64,000 nt of DNA from Flavipsychrobacter sp. (GTDB taxonomy: Bacteria; Bacteroidota; Bacteroidia; Chitinophagales; Chitinophagaceae), in NCBI GenBank assembly GCA_016786615.1, contig JAEUVX010000002.1, forward strand, positions 558,001 to 622,000, given 5' to 3'. The notes beneath the pieces were generated by a model that saw nothing but the letters and a program-made list of their open reading frames with translations, did no database searches and was not told the origin of the DNA. The position numbers were made by a program, and so were the translations under genes. How positions within the stretch are numbered: the first letter of the stretch is position 1; each line of letters begins with the position of its first letter. This document shows, one piece after another, positions 50,619-61,112 of this stretch.

Positions 50619-53042
50619 ATGGAACAACCTAATCAACAACAGTTTTCTGAAAAGATACTGAAGCAGTTTAACTCGTCGTTCGACTTTAAACGCTTGCTGG
50701 GCACTTTGGTCAGCAACTGGTATTGGTTTGTCTTATCTATATCTATTACTGTTACAGCCGGCTTCCTATATCTGCGCTATACAACTCCCATTTATGAAAT
50801 AGGCAGTTCCATACTCATTGACGAAGCACAGGATAATGTTGCACAAAATGTATTGAGCAAGCTCGATCCTCAAAATGATAAATCAAAAGTCAATCTTTTT
50901 AACGAACAGGTAATCCTGAAATCTCAGGACATGTTGGCAAAAGTAGTTGATTCACTTGCACTGAATGTTCGCTACTGGGCACTCGGCCGTGTAAAAGAAA
51001 CTGAGATTTACAAAGAAAGTCCTATCAAAGTTGTTTTTGACACTACCGGCTTAACCGGAGGTACAGTAGAACTAACCATCAAGCAAGTGATGGAAGGGCA
51101 ATTTGAAGTTACTCATGCCGGAAATACTGATAAAGTCTTATACGACACCTGGGTTAATAAACCTTATGGTCGTTTCAAAATACAATATACCGAAGGTCTG
51201 GGCGTGAACAGGGGCTATCTGAAAACAACAGAATTTATTGTCAAAGTCGAACCACGGGCTGCAGCATTAGGGCGCATATCAGGGCTGTTTCAAGTATCAT
51301 TAAACGATGGCCGTACCAGTCTTCTGGGACTCAGTTACACAGACAACATTCCTCAACGCGGTGTAGACTTTTTAAACTCACTGATTCATTTCTACCAAAA
51401 AAATGAACTGGAGAACATCAACAAAAAAGCAGAGAAAACACGCGACTTCCTGAAGGCCAAAAAAGCTACCATCAAAGATGAATTGAAATTCATCGACTCT
51501 ATGCAGGTAGATATCAAATTGAATAATGATATAGTTGACCCGGCAGCACAAACTGAGCAATTCATGGGTCAAAAGACCGAGTCTGAAACGAAGATGAATG
51601 AATTGTTATTACAAAAACAATCAATTACAAGCTTGAAAAACACGGTTATGACAATGTCGTCAAACCGTTATACTATATTAAGCATTGCCTCTGATGACCC
51701 TACACTTGGAGGATTAATTGCAGAATACAACGCAAAAGTTCAACAAAGAGATCAATTTGCCAGAAATGTTGGGCCAGAACATCCTACACTAAAGGAAATA
51801 GAAATAGAAATAAAAGAACAACGCAGGCGCATTGTCACTGCTTGCGACAATGCAATTGATAAACTAAATCTCAATCTGCAAAACGCAGCAAAAAATGCTG
51901 CTGAGTTTACAAGTAAAATTCGCAACACCCCGAATGTTGAACGTAATATCAAAGATGTAACACGCGGCTATGATGTACTGCAACAAACATACCTGTTGTT
52001 GTATCAAAAAGATGTAGAAAACGAAATATCCGTATATGCTGCTACTAACAAATCGAAGGTAATTGTTGTACCATTTTCATCCGGAGAACCGATAAAACCT
52101 GTTCCTAAAACTATTTATGCTATCGTATTCCTGCTTGGCCTGCTAATACCCGGAGGCTATCTCGTTATTCGCGAAATGCTGAACAATAAAGTTATTAATG
52201 ATCATGATATTGAATCATTGACCAATATACCTATTGTAGGTAGCATCAGCAGAGTAGAGGCTGCAAGCAATCGTGAAAATACAATAGTTGTAGGCCCGCA
52301 TATACGTACCGGCGTTGCAGAACAATTCCGTTTGATACGTGCCAACCTCGAATTCATGGCTGCGGCACAAAACAATCGAGTGTTTATGATTACCTCTAGT
52401 TCCAGTGGTGAGGGCAAATCATTTATCTCAATCAATCTCGGCATTACCATGACACTCGCTAAAAAGCGAGTAATCATTATGGAGTTTGATTTACGAAAAC
52501 CTAAAATTTCGCAATATCTCGGTCTTCAGAATCATGGTGGCATCAGTAGCTACCTTTCCGGTTTGGGAGATTTAGATGTAGCAATAAAAGCATCCGGTAT
52601 ACATGAGAATTTGTATATCGCCAATTGTGGCCCTATCCCTCCTAATCCTGGTGAATTACTCGTACTCCCTAAAACTGCTCAGATGATTGCAGAATTAAAG
52701 GAAATGTTTGATGTAATTATCATTGATACAGCTCCGATAGGTCTTGTATCAGATGCATTAGTATTATCCCAATACTCCGGCATTAACCTGTTCGTAATAC
52801 GTCAATCATATACTATTAAAGATCAGGTACGAATGTTTGACGTGCTTCATAAAGATGGCAAAGTGCAAAACCCGGCTATCATCTTCAACGGCGTTGAATT
52901 CCTGAAGAAATACGGATATGGCTATGGCGGTAGTGGATATGGTTACTCATACGGATATGGGTATGGTTATGGTTATTACGAAGAAGCCAATCCGAAAAAG
53001 AAACAGAACGGTAGCAGTTTGAAAGGATTTTTTACAAAATAA
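50619..53042 (+). CDS. Wzc-type polysaccharide co-polymerase/tyrosine autokinase
   Basis: The 807-residue protein has two membrane helices (near residues 40-60 and 500-520) bracketing a large periplasmic coiled-coil region (LENINKKAEKTRDFLKAKKA). A cytoplasmic BY-kinase domain follows with Walker A SSSSGEGKSF near residue 595, Walker A' IIMEFDLRKP and Walker B VIIIDTAPIG near residue 700. The tail is a Tyr/Gly run (residues ~766-790) with over ten Tyr, the autophosphorylation cluster of these kinases. It controls chain length and export in Wzx/Wzy or ABC-type systems. Confidence 0.93.
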   Translation: MEQPNQQQFSEKILKQFNSSFDFKRLLGTLVSNWYWFVLSISITVTAGFLYLRYTTPIYEIGSSILIDEAQDNVAQNVLSKLDPQNDKSKVNLFNEQVILKSQDMLAKVVDSLALNVRYWALGRVKETEIYKESPIKVVFDTTGLTGGTVELTIKQVMEGQFEVTHAGNTDKVLYDTWVNKPYGRFKIQYTEGLGVNRGYLKTTEFIVKVEPRAAALGRISGLFQVSLNDGRTSLLGLSYTDNIPQRGVDFLNSLIHFYQKNELENINKKAEKTRDFLKAKKATIKDELKFIDSMQVDIKLNNDIVDPAAQTEQFMGQKTESETKMNELLLQKQSITSLKNTVMTMSSNRYTILSIASDDPTLGGLIAEYNAKVQQRDQFARNVGPEHPTLKEIEIEIKEQRRRIVTACDNAIDKLNLNLQNAAKNAAEFTSKIRNTPNVERNIKDVTRGYDVLQQTYLLLYQKDVENEISVYAATNKSKVIVVPFSSGEPIKPVPKTIYAIVFLLGLLIPGGYLVIREMLNNKVINDHDIESLTNIPIVGSISRVEAASNRENTIVVGPHIRTGVAEQFRLIRANLEFMAAAQNNRVFMITSSSSGEGKSFISINLGITMTLAKKRVIIMEFDLRKPKISQYLGLQNHGGISSYLSGLGDLDVAIKASGIHENLYIANCGPIPPNPGELLVLPKTAQMIAELKEMFDVIIIDTAPIGLVSDALVLSQYSGINLFVIRQSYTIKDQVRMFDVLHKDGKVQNPAIIFNGVEFLKKYGYGYGGSGYGYSYGYGYGYGYYEEANPKKKQNGSSLKGFFTK

Positions 53043-53146
53043 GAGAGTATGGCAAAATTGCCATTCACATATCGATAACATAGTAGGGGTACTATCTGTA
53101 AAGGCTTATAGGTAGTTTTACACCCCCAAACATATAGGGTTTTGTA

Positions 53147-54916
53147 ATGAACTTAAAACAAGTAGGTGCTGTAGCAAGTGCCGCAAAATTATATAAACTG
53201 TTCACCCCGGCTCAAAAGAAGCATTTTCTTTGGCTGGTGTTCTTTACATTCATCAGTTCTCTGACTGACCTGATAGGATTAGGGTTCGTAATACCTGTTG
53301 TGGGACTCGTACTATCCGAAGATTTTCACAAAACCATAGGTGGCATTGTCCCATCACTTTCTAACCTCAGCAAAAACGAATTACTGTTATACACAGTATC
53401 ACTATTCTTCTTAATCATAATACTGAAAAACGCATTCGGGCTTTATATCAATAAACTTCAGGTAAATTTTGTTCGCAATCTGTATGTTTCATCATCAATG
53501 AATGTACTTGACAAGATATATGACCGTCCGTTGCTGGATATACAAAAAGATACATCCAATGAATTGGTAACAAAGCTCACTTTTTACCAGGCAGCACTTT
53601 GTAGCAATGCTGCTATATCCACAATTATACTTATTAACGAGGCAATGATATTTATACTCACTGCCATTAGTACCTGTCTGTGGGATTGGAAGCTTTTTCT
53701 TCTACTGATAGGCGTCATGATGCCAAGCATGGGGCTTTTTTACAATCGTGTAAAAAACATGATAAAGCAGGCCGGCATTGAGAAAACAGAAAACAGCACT
53801 AAGCTATATGCAAGTGCACAGGAAATGATATTTGGCTATACAGACATCAAAATTGCCGGTACCGAACAGAATTTCAAAGAGCGCTTTAAAGGCTTTGCAA
53901 AGAACTATAGCATATATCAGGGACGGCTTGATTTTATGATGTTCATCCCAACCAGAATCATAGAGATTACTATTTTCTTCTGTATAATACTTATACTACT
54001 TTATGGTGTATTTGTATTGAAGGACAGTGAAAAGATTATTACCACAATAAGCTTCTTTTCTGTAATAGCGTACCGTAGCATTCCTTCAGTCAACAGATTT
54101 GTAATTGCCATGAACAACCTCAACTCTTCTGAGTTTATCTTCAACGATCCAGACTTTGTACCTAAAGGAGATGAAAAAGACGTAGCTACCCCGGAACCTA
54201 TCACCTATAATAACAACATCAAATTCGACCATCTATCTTATCAATATCCCGGCAGCAATAAACCTGTAATCAACAACTGTAACATCGAAATAAAAAAAGG
54301 TGAAAAGATTGGATTTATTGGTAAATCAGGTGCGGGCAAGTCAACTCTGATAGGTAATATTCTTGGGTTCTTGTATCCTACCGAAGGGCAAATATTGATA
54401 GACGGTGTAAAACTACAGAAGAACAATACAGAACAATGGTGGAGAATACTTGGATATGTACGCCAGGAAGTATTTATAATGAATAAAAGCTTTGCAGAAA
54501 ATATAGCCATAGGAGAATCAAAAGAAGACATCGACCCTGTAAGAATGGAACGCGCAATAAAACTATCAAGCCTTAGTGAATTAGTAACAGGATGGAAAGA
54601 TGGCATCAATACTATGCTGAACGAACGAGGCAATAATCTTTCAGGAGGACAGAAACAGCGCATAGCAATCGCACGTGCTATATACAAAGGTGCCGAGGTT
54701 TTAATATTTGACGAAGCAACCTCTGCCCTTGATTCGAAAACAGAAGAAGAAATAACCAATTCAATCAGGGAACTTGGACAGGAAGACCTGACAATTATCA
54801 TCATTGCCCATCGTTATACCTCACTAAAATATTGTGACAAAATATACGAATTGAATCAAGGGGCTGTTTCAAACAGCTATACATACAATGAACTTCTAAA
54901 ACAGAACACTCATTAA
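53147..54916 (+). CDS. ABC transporter with fused membrane and ATPase domains (PglK/MsbA-like flippase)
   Basis: The 589-residue half-transporter has six N-terminal membrane helices (to about residue 330) and an ATPase domain with Walker A GKSGAGKST near 391, the signature LSGGQKQ near 498 and Walker B with VLIFDEATSALD near 520. This single-chain half-transporter type (PglK/MsbA) flips lipid-linked oligosaccharide or lipid across the inner membrane. Lying between the Wzc-type kinase and a run of glycosyltransferases, it is probably the flippase of this pathway and may take the place of Wzx. Confidence 0.88.
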   Translation: MNLKQVGAVASAAKLYKLFTPAQKKHFLWLVFFTFISSLTDLIGLGFVIPVVGLVLSEDFHKTIGGIVPSLSNLSKNELLLYTVSLFFLIIILKNAFGLYINKLQVNFVRNLYVSSSMNVLDKIYDRPLLDIQKDTSNELVTKLTFYQAALCSNAAISTIILINEAMIFILTAISTCLWDWKLFLLLIGVMMPSMGLFYNRVKNMIKQAGIEKTENSTKLYASAQEMIFGYTDIKIAGTEQNFKERFKGFAKNYSIYQGRLDFMMFIPTRIIEITIFFCIILILLYGVFVLKDSEKIITTISFFSVIAYRSIPSVNRFVIAMNNLNSSEFIFNDPDFVPKGDEKDVATPEPITYNNNIKFDHLSYQYPGSNKPVINNCNIEIKKGEKIGFIGKSGAGKSTLIGNILGFLYPTEGQILIDGVKLQKNNTEQWWRILGYVRQEVFIMNKSFAENIAIGESKEDIDPVRMERAIKLSSLSELVTGWKDGINTMLNERGNNLSGGQKQRIAIARAIYKGAEVLIFDEATSALDSKTEEEITNSIRELGQEDLTIIIIAHRYTSLKYCDKIYELNQGAVSNSYTYNELLKQNTH

Positions 54917-54918
54917 AA

Positions 54919-55857
54919 ATGAAAGTAAGTGTTATAATGTGCTCTTACAATACTGAAGCCTTTATTAGAGAGGCTATTGAGAGTATATTGCAGCAAACTT
55001 ACACAAACTGGGAACTTATAATAAGCGACGATAAATCGACCGACGATACCATTAAAATTATCAAACAATATAACGACCCAAGAATAAAACTTTTCGAACA
55101 TACTGAAAACAAGGGCTATGTAGCGAATAAAAACAGAGCCTTTTCTTATGCATCCGGCGATTTGCTGACACAACTGGATGCAGATGATATATGCCCCAAT
55201 GAAAGACTGGCAAAACAAGTAGATGTCTTCATTCAAAATCCTGACATACAAATTTGTGGAAGCAATTACACTATTATAGATACTGAGGGAAATGTATTGA
55301 AAAGCTGGCAATACGAGAGTGACACTGTTATTTCTGAATTGATGTTGAATTACCCTTTCTGGTTTCCGGGTTTGATGTTTCGTAAAGAATTAGTGAATGA
55401 ATTTGGCTTGTTTTCCGAATACTTTAACGGCATATATGGTGATGATCATTACTGGACAATGCGTGTTAACAAGAAATACCCAATATACTTTCTGAAAGAT
55501 GCTTTGTATGGATACAGAATCAATCCAAACTCTATTACAAATGTCTTTGACAAACCACGAAAGCTGATAGCTCAGGATATTATTGCGGAACTTCATAACC
55601 AACTGACTACCGTAGGAACTGACTATATATCTAATGGTGAGACCGATAAAATGTTGCACTTTGAAAACACACTATACAATAACAACAAACTTATGGCAGC
55701 ACGCTATCGAATGTGGGCAGCTAAAGCCATTGATAAAAAACACTGGGAACAGGCAACGGAGTTGCTTAAAAAATGTATAGCAACTGGCAAAGCAGACAGC
55801 ACTGCATATCGTACAATATTCTATTATTTTAAGAAGCGATATTTAGGATTAAACTAA
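54919..55857 (+). CDS. GT2-family glycosyltransferase
   Basis: The 312-residue GT-A enzyme begins KVSVIMCSYNTEAFIREAI. The nucleotide site is ISDDKSTDDT (residues 35-44) and the metal/donor motif is DADD at 87-90. FSEYFNGIYGDDHYWTM near residue 165 supplies the usual catalytic-base (ED-type) region. Two bp after the ABC gene. The donor sugar is unknown. Confidence 0.88.
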   Translation: MKVSVIMCSYNTEAFIREAIESILQQTYTNWELIISDDKSTDDTIKIIKQYNDPRIKLFEHTENKGYVANKNRAFSYASGDLLTQLDADDICPNERLAKQVDVFIQNPDIQICGSNYTIIDTEGNVLKSWQYESDTVISELMLNYPFWFPGLMFRKELVNEFGLFSEYFNGIYGDDHYWTMRVNKKYPIYFLKDALYGYRINPNSITNVFDKPRKLIAQDIIAELHNQLTTVGTDYISNGETDKMLHFENTLYNNNKLMAARYRMWAAKAIDKKHWEQATELLKKCIATGKADSTAYRTIFYYFKKRYLGLN

Positions 55858-55864
55858 AGGAATT

Positions 55865-57094
55865 TTGAAAAGGTTAAATATACTCTTGGCAACTGAAGTA
55901 ATTCACCCTGGCGGTGCTGAAACATTTGTATTGCGATTATCAAATGCTTTACAAAACTGTGGCCACAAAGTTCATATTTTCATCTTTTATAAAGACCAGC
56001 TTAATGAAGGGTTATGTAAAATGTATGCCCCCAATGTACCTTTAACAACCGCAAATATTCCATTTGCTTGGCTGCTTTCTAAAATCGATGCCGGATTCTT
56101 CAGGTTAAATATTGATATAAGCCTGAGAAATTTCTTTATAAAACGTTCTTTAGCTAAAATACTTAAACAGGAAAAAACCAAAGTAATCCACAGCAATCTG
56201 CTTAAATCAGATAAAATTTGCTTGAGTGTTGCAGCAAAATCTACCATACCAGTAGTAACAACTATACATGGAGATTATTTGCAATTTTACAACAAAACAC
56301 AAAGCAAAATACCAATACCTCTACTACACTACAAAGAGAAAGCTATTAAGAACATAAAAGAACTGGATGAAATAGTTTGTATATCAGACAAACAGCTTAA
56401 TTTTTTTCATGAGAAGTTTGAACCTATCGTACAAAATAAGCTGGCAAAAATATACAATGGATATGATGGTGAACCTTCTCCTGATGCCGGATCATTACGC
56501 AAAGTATTAGGTATCCCAGCAGAAGACTTTGTATATGGGATGGTATCTCGTGGAATACCCGAAAAAGGATGGGAAGTTGCAATTGAAGCATTTACAAAAC
56601 TCAATAGGCCAAATACACATCTTATATTGGTGGGAGAAAGCGAACATTTACGCGCATTAAGCAGTATTTATGCAGCCAATAACAACATATATTTTACCGG
56701 ACATTCAGACAAACCACTTGACTGGATCAACATAATGGATGTAGGGCTACTACCTACAACTTATCCTTCTGAAAGCTTGCCGACAATCATAATAGAATAC
56801 CTATGTTGTGGCATTCCCAGTGTAGCATCAGATGCCGGCGAAATAGTAAATATGCTAAAAGTAGGAGACAGAAAGGCAGGTACAGTAATACCTATTGTGA
56901 ATAACTCGGTATCTGTAGATGGTGTAATGAAAGCGATGGATAAATACCTTACAGACAAGTCATACTATAATGAACATAAAAACAATGCATTATATTGTTA
57001 CAGCCAGTTTGATATGGATAAATGTATTGTATCATACTACAATGTTTATTACAATACAATAGTAGACAAACTTGAAAAGCACACTGAACAATAA
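55865..57094 (+). CDS. GT4-family glycosyltransferase
   Basis: The 409-residue GT-B enzyme has an N-terminal acceptor lobe (HPGGAETFVLRLSNAL, the glycine-rich loop) and a C-terminal donor lobe with YGMVSRGIPEKGWEVAIEAF and the E-x7-E region PSESLPTIIIEYLCCGIPSV. The start is TTG at 55865, the reading that includes the full first strand. It lies 7 bp after the GT2 gene. The donor is likely a nucleotide-hexose. Which one is not known. Confidence 0.86.
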   Translation: MKRLNILLATEVIHPGGAETFVLRLSNALQNCGHKVHIFIFYKDQLNEGLCKMYAPNVPLTTANIPFAWLLSKIDAGFFRLNIDISLRNFFIKRSLAKILKQEKTKVIHSNLLKSDKICLSVAAKSTIPVVTTIHGDYLQFYNKTQSKIPIPLLHYKEKAIKNIKELDEIVCISDKQLNFFHEKFEPIVQNKLAKIYNGYDGEPSPDAGSLRKVLGIPAEDFVYGMVSRGIPEKGWEVAIEAFTKLNRPNTHLILVGESEHLRALSSIYAANNNIYFTGHSDKPLDWINIMDVGLLPTTYPSESLPTIIIEYLCCGIPSVASDAGEIVNMLKVGDRKAGTVIPIVNNSVSVDGVMKAMDKYLTDKSYYNEHKNNALYCYSQFDMDKCIVSYYNVYYNTIVDKLEKHTEQ

Positions 57095-57103
57095 GCGTAC
57101 TTT

Positions 57104-57994
57104 ATGAGATTTGCAATCAGGGATGACGATACCAATTTCTTCACTACACCGGCAGAGCTGGAACTTTGCTATGGGGATATATGGCATGAGTTTGCCCCTA
57201 CATTATGCCTGATATCAAAAGTAAAAGGGAATTGGGACAAGTGGGTTCATCAGATATACAAAGACAAACAAAATACTGACTGGGCTACGTGGCAAGCAGA
57301 TAATACTCCCCACCCCATAGAAAAAAATGTAGAATTAGTCGCTTTTCTAAAAAAGAAAATCGCTGATAGAAAATTAGATATTGGTTATCATGCCAAGTAC
57401 CATAGGAACGAAGACGATGCTTTGCCTACAGAAATGTCAAATAATTATGTAAGAGGTGCTGAATACTTCACTAACAGGAATGTTACAGATGAAATAAAAA
57501 CAGAAGTGGCACATCTGAACAACCAGTTTGATTGTACTATAAGTGTATTTACACCTCCTCAAAACCTCTTATCATTAAATGGCTATCATTGTGTGTTAAA
57601 CGCAGGTCTTAATATATGCGGTGGTGGCATTTCATTCTATAAAAAAGAGAAAAACATTACTGGCCTGATTAATATCGGCAAACAGCTCGCATTTAAATTA
57701 ATAAATCGGGAGGCTGATTATCCTAAAGTTTTAAAGTATAGTAATCATACAGAAATTGCCTACCATTATCCTCTGCAACCGAGTACTCGGTTAGACAATC
57801 TCATCCATGATTTTGAAATGGTTAGAAAATACAATGGAGACTTTGTATTATCTACACATTATGTAGAGTTTAATTACCCGATGGTTTATGATGAAAAAAT
57901 AACAATGAAAGAGGTTTTGATGAACTTCCTTGATTACATTTCAAAATACAAGGATGTACAAAAAATGTCATTATCTCAAATGCTTAAATCTTAG
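57104..57994 (+). CDS. Polysaccharide-deacetylase-like protein
   Basis: The 296-residue protein resembles the NodB/DUF2334-like carbohydrate-esterase fold. IRDDDTNFF at residues 4-12 could supply the paired Asp, and GYHAKYHRNED near residue 95 the HxxxH metal ligands. STHYVEFNYP near residue 250 adds a late conserved His. It probably removes acetyl groups from the polymer or a precursor in the cytoplasm, as no signal peptide is present. The call is weaker than for its neighbours. Positions of the motifs are approximate. Confidence 0.6.
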   Translation: MRFAIRDDDTNFFTTPAELELCYGDIWHEFAPTLCLISKVKGNWDKWVHQIYKDKQNTDWATWQADNTPHPIEKNVELVAFLKKKIADRKLDIGYHAKYHRNEDDALPTEMSNNYVRGAEYFTNRNVTDEIKTEVAHLNNQFDCTISVFTPPQNLLSLNGYHCVLNAGLNICGGGISFYKKEKNITGLINIGKQLAFKLINREADYPKVLKYSNHTEIAYHYPLQPSTRLDNLIHDFEMVRKYNGDFVLSTHYVEFNYPMVYDEKITMKEVLMNFLDYISKYKDVQKMSLSQMLKS

Positions 57995-57997
57995 CTA

Positions 57998-59221
57998 TTG
58001 AAAACTGCAAAAAAAATACTTGTTGTCTCATTCCAGTCACTTACCGCAAATAGCGGAGCAGGCATGGCTCGCTTGGGCTATTACCTTTCCGAGGTTCTTG
58101 ACAAAAAAGGAATCCTTGAAAATTTCATCGTTTATTCCAAAGGAAAATTCACAACTACATTTAAATCATCCCCGGTATCCTATTGGTCGAGACACATTCT
58201 TTTTGTACTTAACAAACTTGATAAATCTTTCCATTTCTCACCGCATAAATTCAGGTATGTTCAGGAGATAATATTTGATATACTATGTGTAAGTAGGATT
58301 ACAAAAGATACAGGAATATTATTTGTCACACAGCCATATCTGCCAAGAACATTCAGAAAAGCTAAAAAAATGGGAATCGAGATAATATTCATTCCTGCAA
58401 ACCCTGAAGAAAACTATATATGTCATATTGTAACTGAAGAAAAAAGCAAACTAAAGTTATCGGGCGATGATGCTTACACATACCCAAAACGCATCAGTTT
58501 GTTCAACCAATCGGTTAATTATATTGATAAAATAATAGGCACCTACCCCACTGTATATGAAACATACAGAACTTCAAACTACAAGGGAGAGGTAATAAAA
58601 ATGATTGGTCATCTGAAACCGGATTTCAAACCATTAACAATACTCTCAAAAGAACCAGCAAAGGGAACGTTCATCGTTGGTTATCTTGCTCATACTGTTG
58701 CACTCAAAGGACTTCAGTATATAATGCAAGCATGGGAACAATTGGTTAATGAACATCCTGACTACGATATTAAACTGATTATTGCAGGGAAAATAGATGC
58801 AGGAATATCGGCGTATATCCATAACAAATTTGGTTCTTTAGAAAAAGTAGAAATAATCGGACGTGTACCTGATGTAGGTGATTTTTTTAAACAATTACAC
58901 CTATTCGTAGTACCAAGCCTTATAGATGGTGGGCCATATACAGCATTAGAGGCGGCACACTATGCAGTTCCGGTATTAATTACAGAAAACTGTGGGTCAG
59001 CAGAACTATTATCAAGAAACGAATCCGGATGTATGATTGTTCCTATACGGAATGCAGAAAGTATAAAAAACAGCATAGCATGGGCTTATAACAATCGTGA
59101 AGCTTCAGCTAAAATGGGCATGAATGCAAAGTACAATCTGGATTCTTACAGAATGGATGAACTGATTACAGATGTTGCAAATTACCTGGAAGGCCACTTG
59201 AATAAAATAAACACCAAATAA
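57998..59221 (+). CDS. GT4-family glycosyltransferase (paralogue A)
   Basis: The 407-residue GT-B enzyme begins with a distinctive block ILVVSFQSLTANSGAGMARLGY. The donor lobe has VGYLAHTVALKGLQYIMQAWE and the E-x7-E region VPSLIDGGPYTALEAAHYAV. It is a clear paralogue of the gene at 61113, sharing both blocks and the ELLSR segment. The start is TTG at 57998, 3 bp after the deacetylase-like gene. It ends 3 bp before asnB. Confidence 0.86.
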   Translation: MKTAKKILVVSFQSLTANSGAGMARLGYYLSEVLDKKGILENFIVYSKGKFTTTFKSSPVSYWSRHILFVLNKLDKSFHFSPHKFRYVQEIIFDILCVSRITKDTGILFVTQPYLPRTFRKAKKMGIEIIFIPANPEENYICHIVTEEKSKLKLSGDDAYTYPKRISLFNQSVNYIDKIIGTYPTVYETYRTSNYKGEVIKMIGHLKPDFKPLTILSKEPAKGTFIVGYLAHTVALKGLQYIMQAWEQLVNEHPDYDIKLIIAGKIDAGISAYIHNKFGSLEKVEIIGRVPDVGDFFKQLHLFVVPSLIDGGPYTALEAAHYAVPVLITENCGSAELLSRNESGCMIVPIRNAESIKNSIAWAYNNREASAKMGMNAKYNLDSYRMDELITDVANYLEGHLNKINTK

Positions 59222-59224
59222 CGT

Positions 59225-61093
59225 ATGTGTGGAATAGCCGGTTGTTGGGGTAAATATGATGACAATGCAATAAGAACCTCTTTTGAAAGCATCAAACACA
59301 GAGGCCCTGATGCTAATGGCATCTATCGCGATGGCGATGTAACACTTATGCATCACCGCCTTTCTATAATCGACCTCAGCGAGCTTGGCGCACAGCCATA
59401 CCATTTCGAGCATCTGAGCATGGTATACAATGGTGAGGTTTATAATTTTCGCAGCATAAAACAAGAACTTGAATCATTTGGCTATACTTTCATCTCAACT
59501 TCTGATACTGAGGTTATAATAAAAGCTTTTCACAAATGGGGGATAGAGGCAGTGCATCATTTCATAGGAATGTTTGCAATTGCACTATACGACAAACATG
59601 ATCAAAGTGTTTATTTGCTGCGAGATAGATTTGGTGTTAAGCCATTATACTATACCACATCCGGAGGATTGGCGTTTGGTAGTGAGTTAAGGAGCATATT
59701 GCCTTTCATATCCAATCGTACTATTAACAATGATGCTGTTTACGAGTATTTTCGATTTGGATATATATCAGAATCGAAAACCATTTTTAAGGAAGCAAAA
59801 AAACTCCTTTCAGGCTATTATCTCAAATACAAAAACGGTAAATCAAAGGTATATTGTTATTGGGATGCAAAACTAATAGCATCCCAGCCTCCCCCAAAAC
59901 TAAACGACGCCGAATGGCAGGAATTATTACACAAAGAACTGATTGAAGCATTCAGTTTGCGTATGGTGTCTGACGTTCCTGTTGGTGTATTCCTTAGTGG
60001 AGGCGTTGACAGTTCATTGGTTTCTGCCATACTGCAAAAGCATTATGGTAAGATTAATACATTTACTATCGGTTTTGACCACGAGAAATATAATGAAGCC
60101 CCATTTGCCCGCAAAGTGGCCGAACACTTAAAAACAAACCATACTGAGTTCACACTCAATACACAAGATGCATTCGGTGTACTTGAAAACTTTTATGACA
60201 TCTATGACGAGCCGTATGCCGACTCATCCGGCATACCCAGTACAATTGTATCAAAATTAGCTGCTGAACAAGGAATAAAAGTTGTATTGTCTGCAAATGG
60301 CGGTGATGAACTCTTTGCCGGATATAGGCATTATCATACAACCCTCAGCTACTACGAACGCTTTAATTCAATTCCAAATATTCTACGCGGTGCTCTTAAA
60401 ATAGGCACTTCTGCTGTATACCGTAGCGGACTAACAAAATACGTATATACAAAAAACACAGAACACAGGCTGGCGGTATTGAATGAATTGCTTGAAGTTG
60501 ACGACTTAGGCAATTTTTATAACTCTTTTCTTGCTAATCAGGGGCATCTTGAAATGAAGTCATTATTACGACATAACGGAAAAGACACACAGGATACCGA
60601 GTTGATAAATGAAGACATTGCAGGGCTTATGATTTATGACATCGGGCACTATTTGCCGGATGACTTGCTTGTTAAAATGGATCGCGCTACAATGTATAAC
60701 AGTATCGAAGGGAGGGAACCTTTTTTAGATCACAGACTGGTACGTATTGCATGTCAGATGCCATTAGATTTAAAATGGCGAAATGATGAAAGTAAATGGA
60801 TATTAAAACAAATACTGGGCGAGTACATACCACGTGAACTGTTTATCAGACCTAAAATGGGATTTTCAATCCCTATTTTCAGTTGGTTCAGTCAGCGTAT
60901 GGATGTGTTGTTTGAACACTATCTTACTAAAGACAAAATTGAAAAAACGAATGTATTCAATACAAACACAGTGCTAAATGAATACAGAAAGTATAAATGG
61001 AATAAACAAAACAATAAAGAATATAACATCGAAAAGATGTGGCGGATACTGAGCTTTATGATGTGGTGGGATAGGTGGTGCGAAAAACTATAG
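59225..61093 (+). CDS. asnB: AsnB-type glutamine-dependent amidotransferase
   Basis: The 622-residue protein has the N-terminal glutaminase domain (Cys2 in MCGIAGCWG; KHRGPDANGIY at residues 25-35) and the asparagine-synthetase domain with ATP pyrophosphatase loop LSGGVDSSLV near residue 257. The late DIGHYLPDDLLVKMDRATM and EGREPFLDHRLV blocks are intact. AsnB makes asparagine from aspartate, but copies inside polysaccharide clusters often amidate a uronic acid on the polymer. This one lies between two paralogous glycosyltransferases, so I favour the second role, without proof. Confidence 0.85.
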   Translation: MCGIAGCWGKYDDNAIRTSFESIKHRGPDANGIYRDGDVTLMHHRLSIIDLSELGAQPYHFEHLSMVYNGEVYNFRSIKQELESFGYTFISTSDTEVIIKAFHKWGIEAVHHFIGMFAIALYDKHDQSVYLLRDRFGVKPLYYTTSGGLAFGSELRSILPFISNRTINNDAVYEYFRFGYISESKTIFKEAKKLLSGYYLKYKNGKSKVYCYWDAKLIASQPPPKLNDAEWQELLHKELIEAFSLRMVSDVPVGVFLSGGVDSSLVSAILQKHYGKINTFTIGFDHEKYNEAPFARKVAEHLKTNHTEFTLNTQDAFGVLENFYDIYDEPYADSSGIPSTIVSKLAAEQGIKVVLSANGGDELFAGYRHYHTTLSYYERFNSIPNILRGALKIGTSAVYRSGLTKYVYTKNTEHRLAVLNELLEVDDLGNFYNSFLANQGHLEMKSLLRHNGKDTQDTELINEDIAGLMIYDIGHYLPDDLLVKMDRATMYNSIEGREPFLDHRLVRIACQMPLDLKWRNDESKWILKQILGEYIPRELFIRPKMGFSIPIFSWFSQRMDVLFEHYLTKDKIEKTNVFNTNTVLNEYRKYKWNKQNNKEYNIEKMWRILSFMMWWDRWCEKL

Positions 61094-61112
61094 ATAATAC
61101 AGGAGAGCATAA

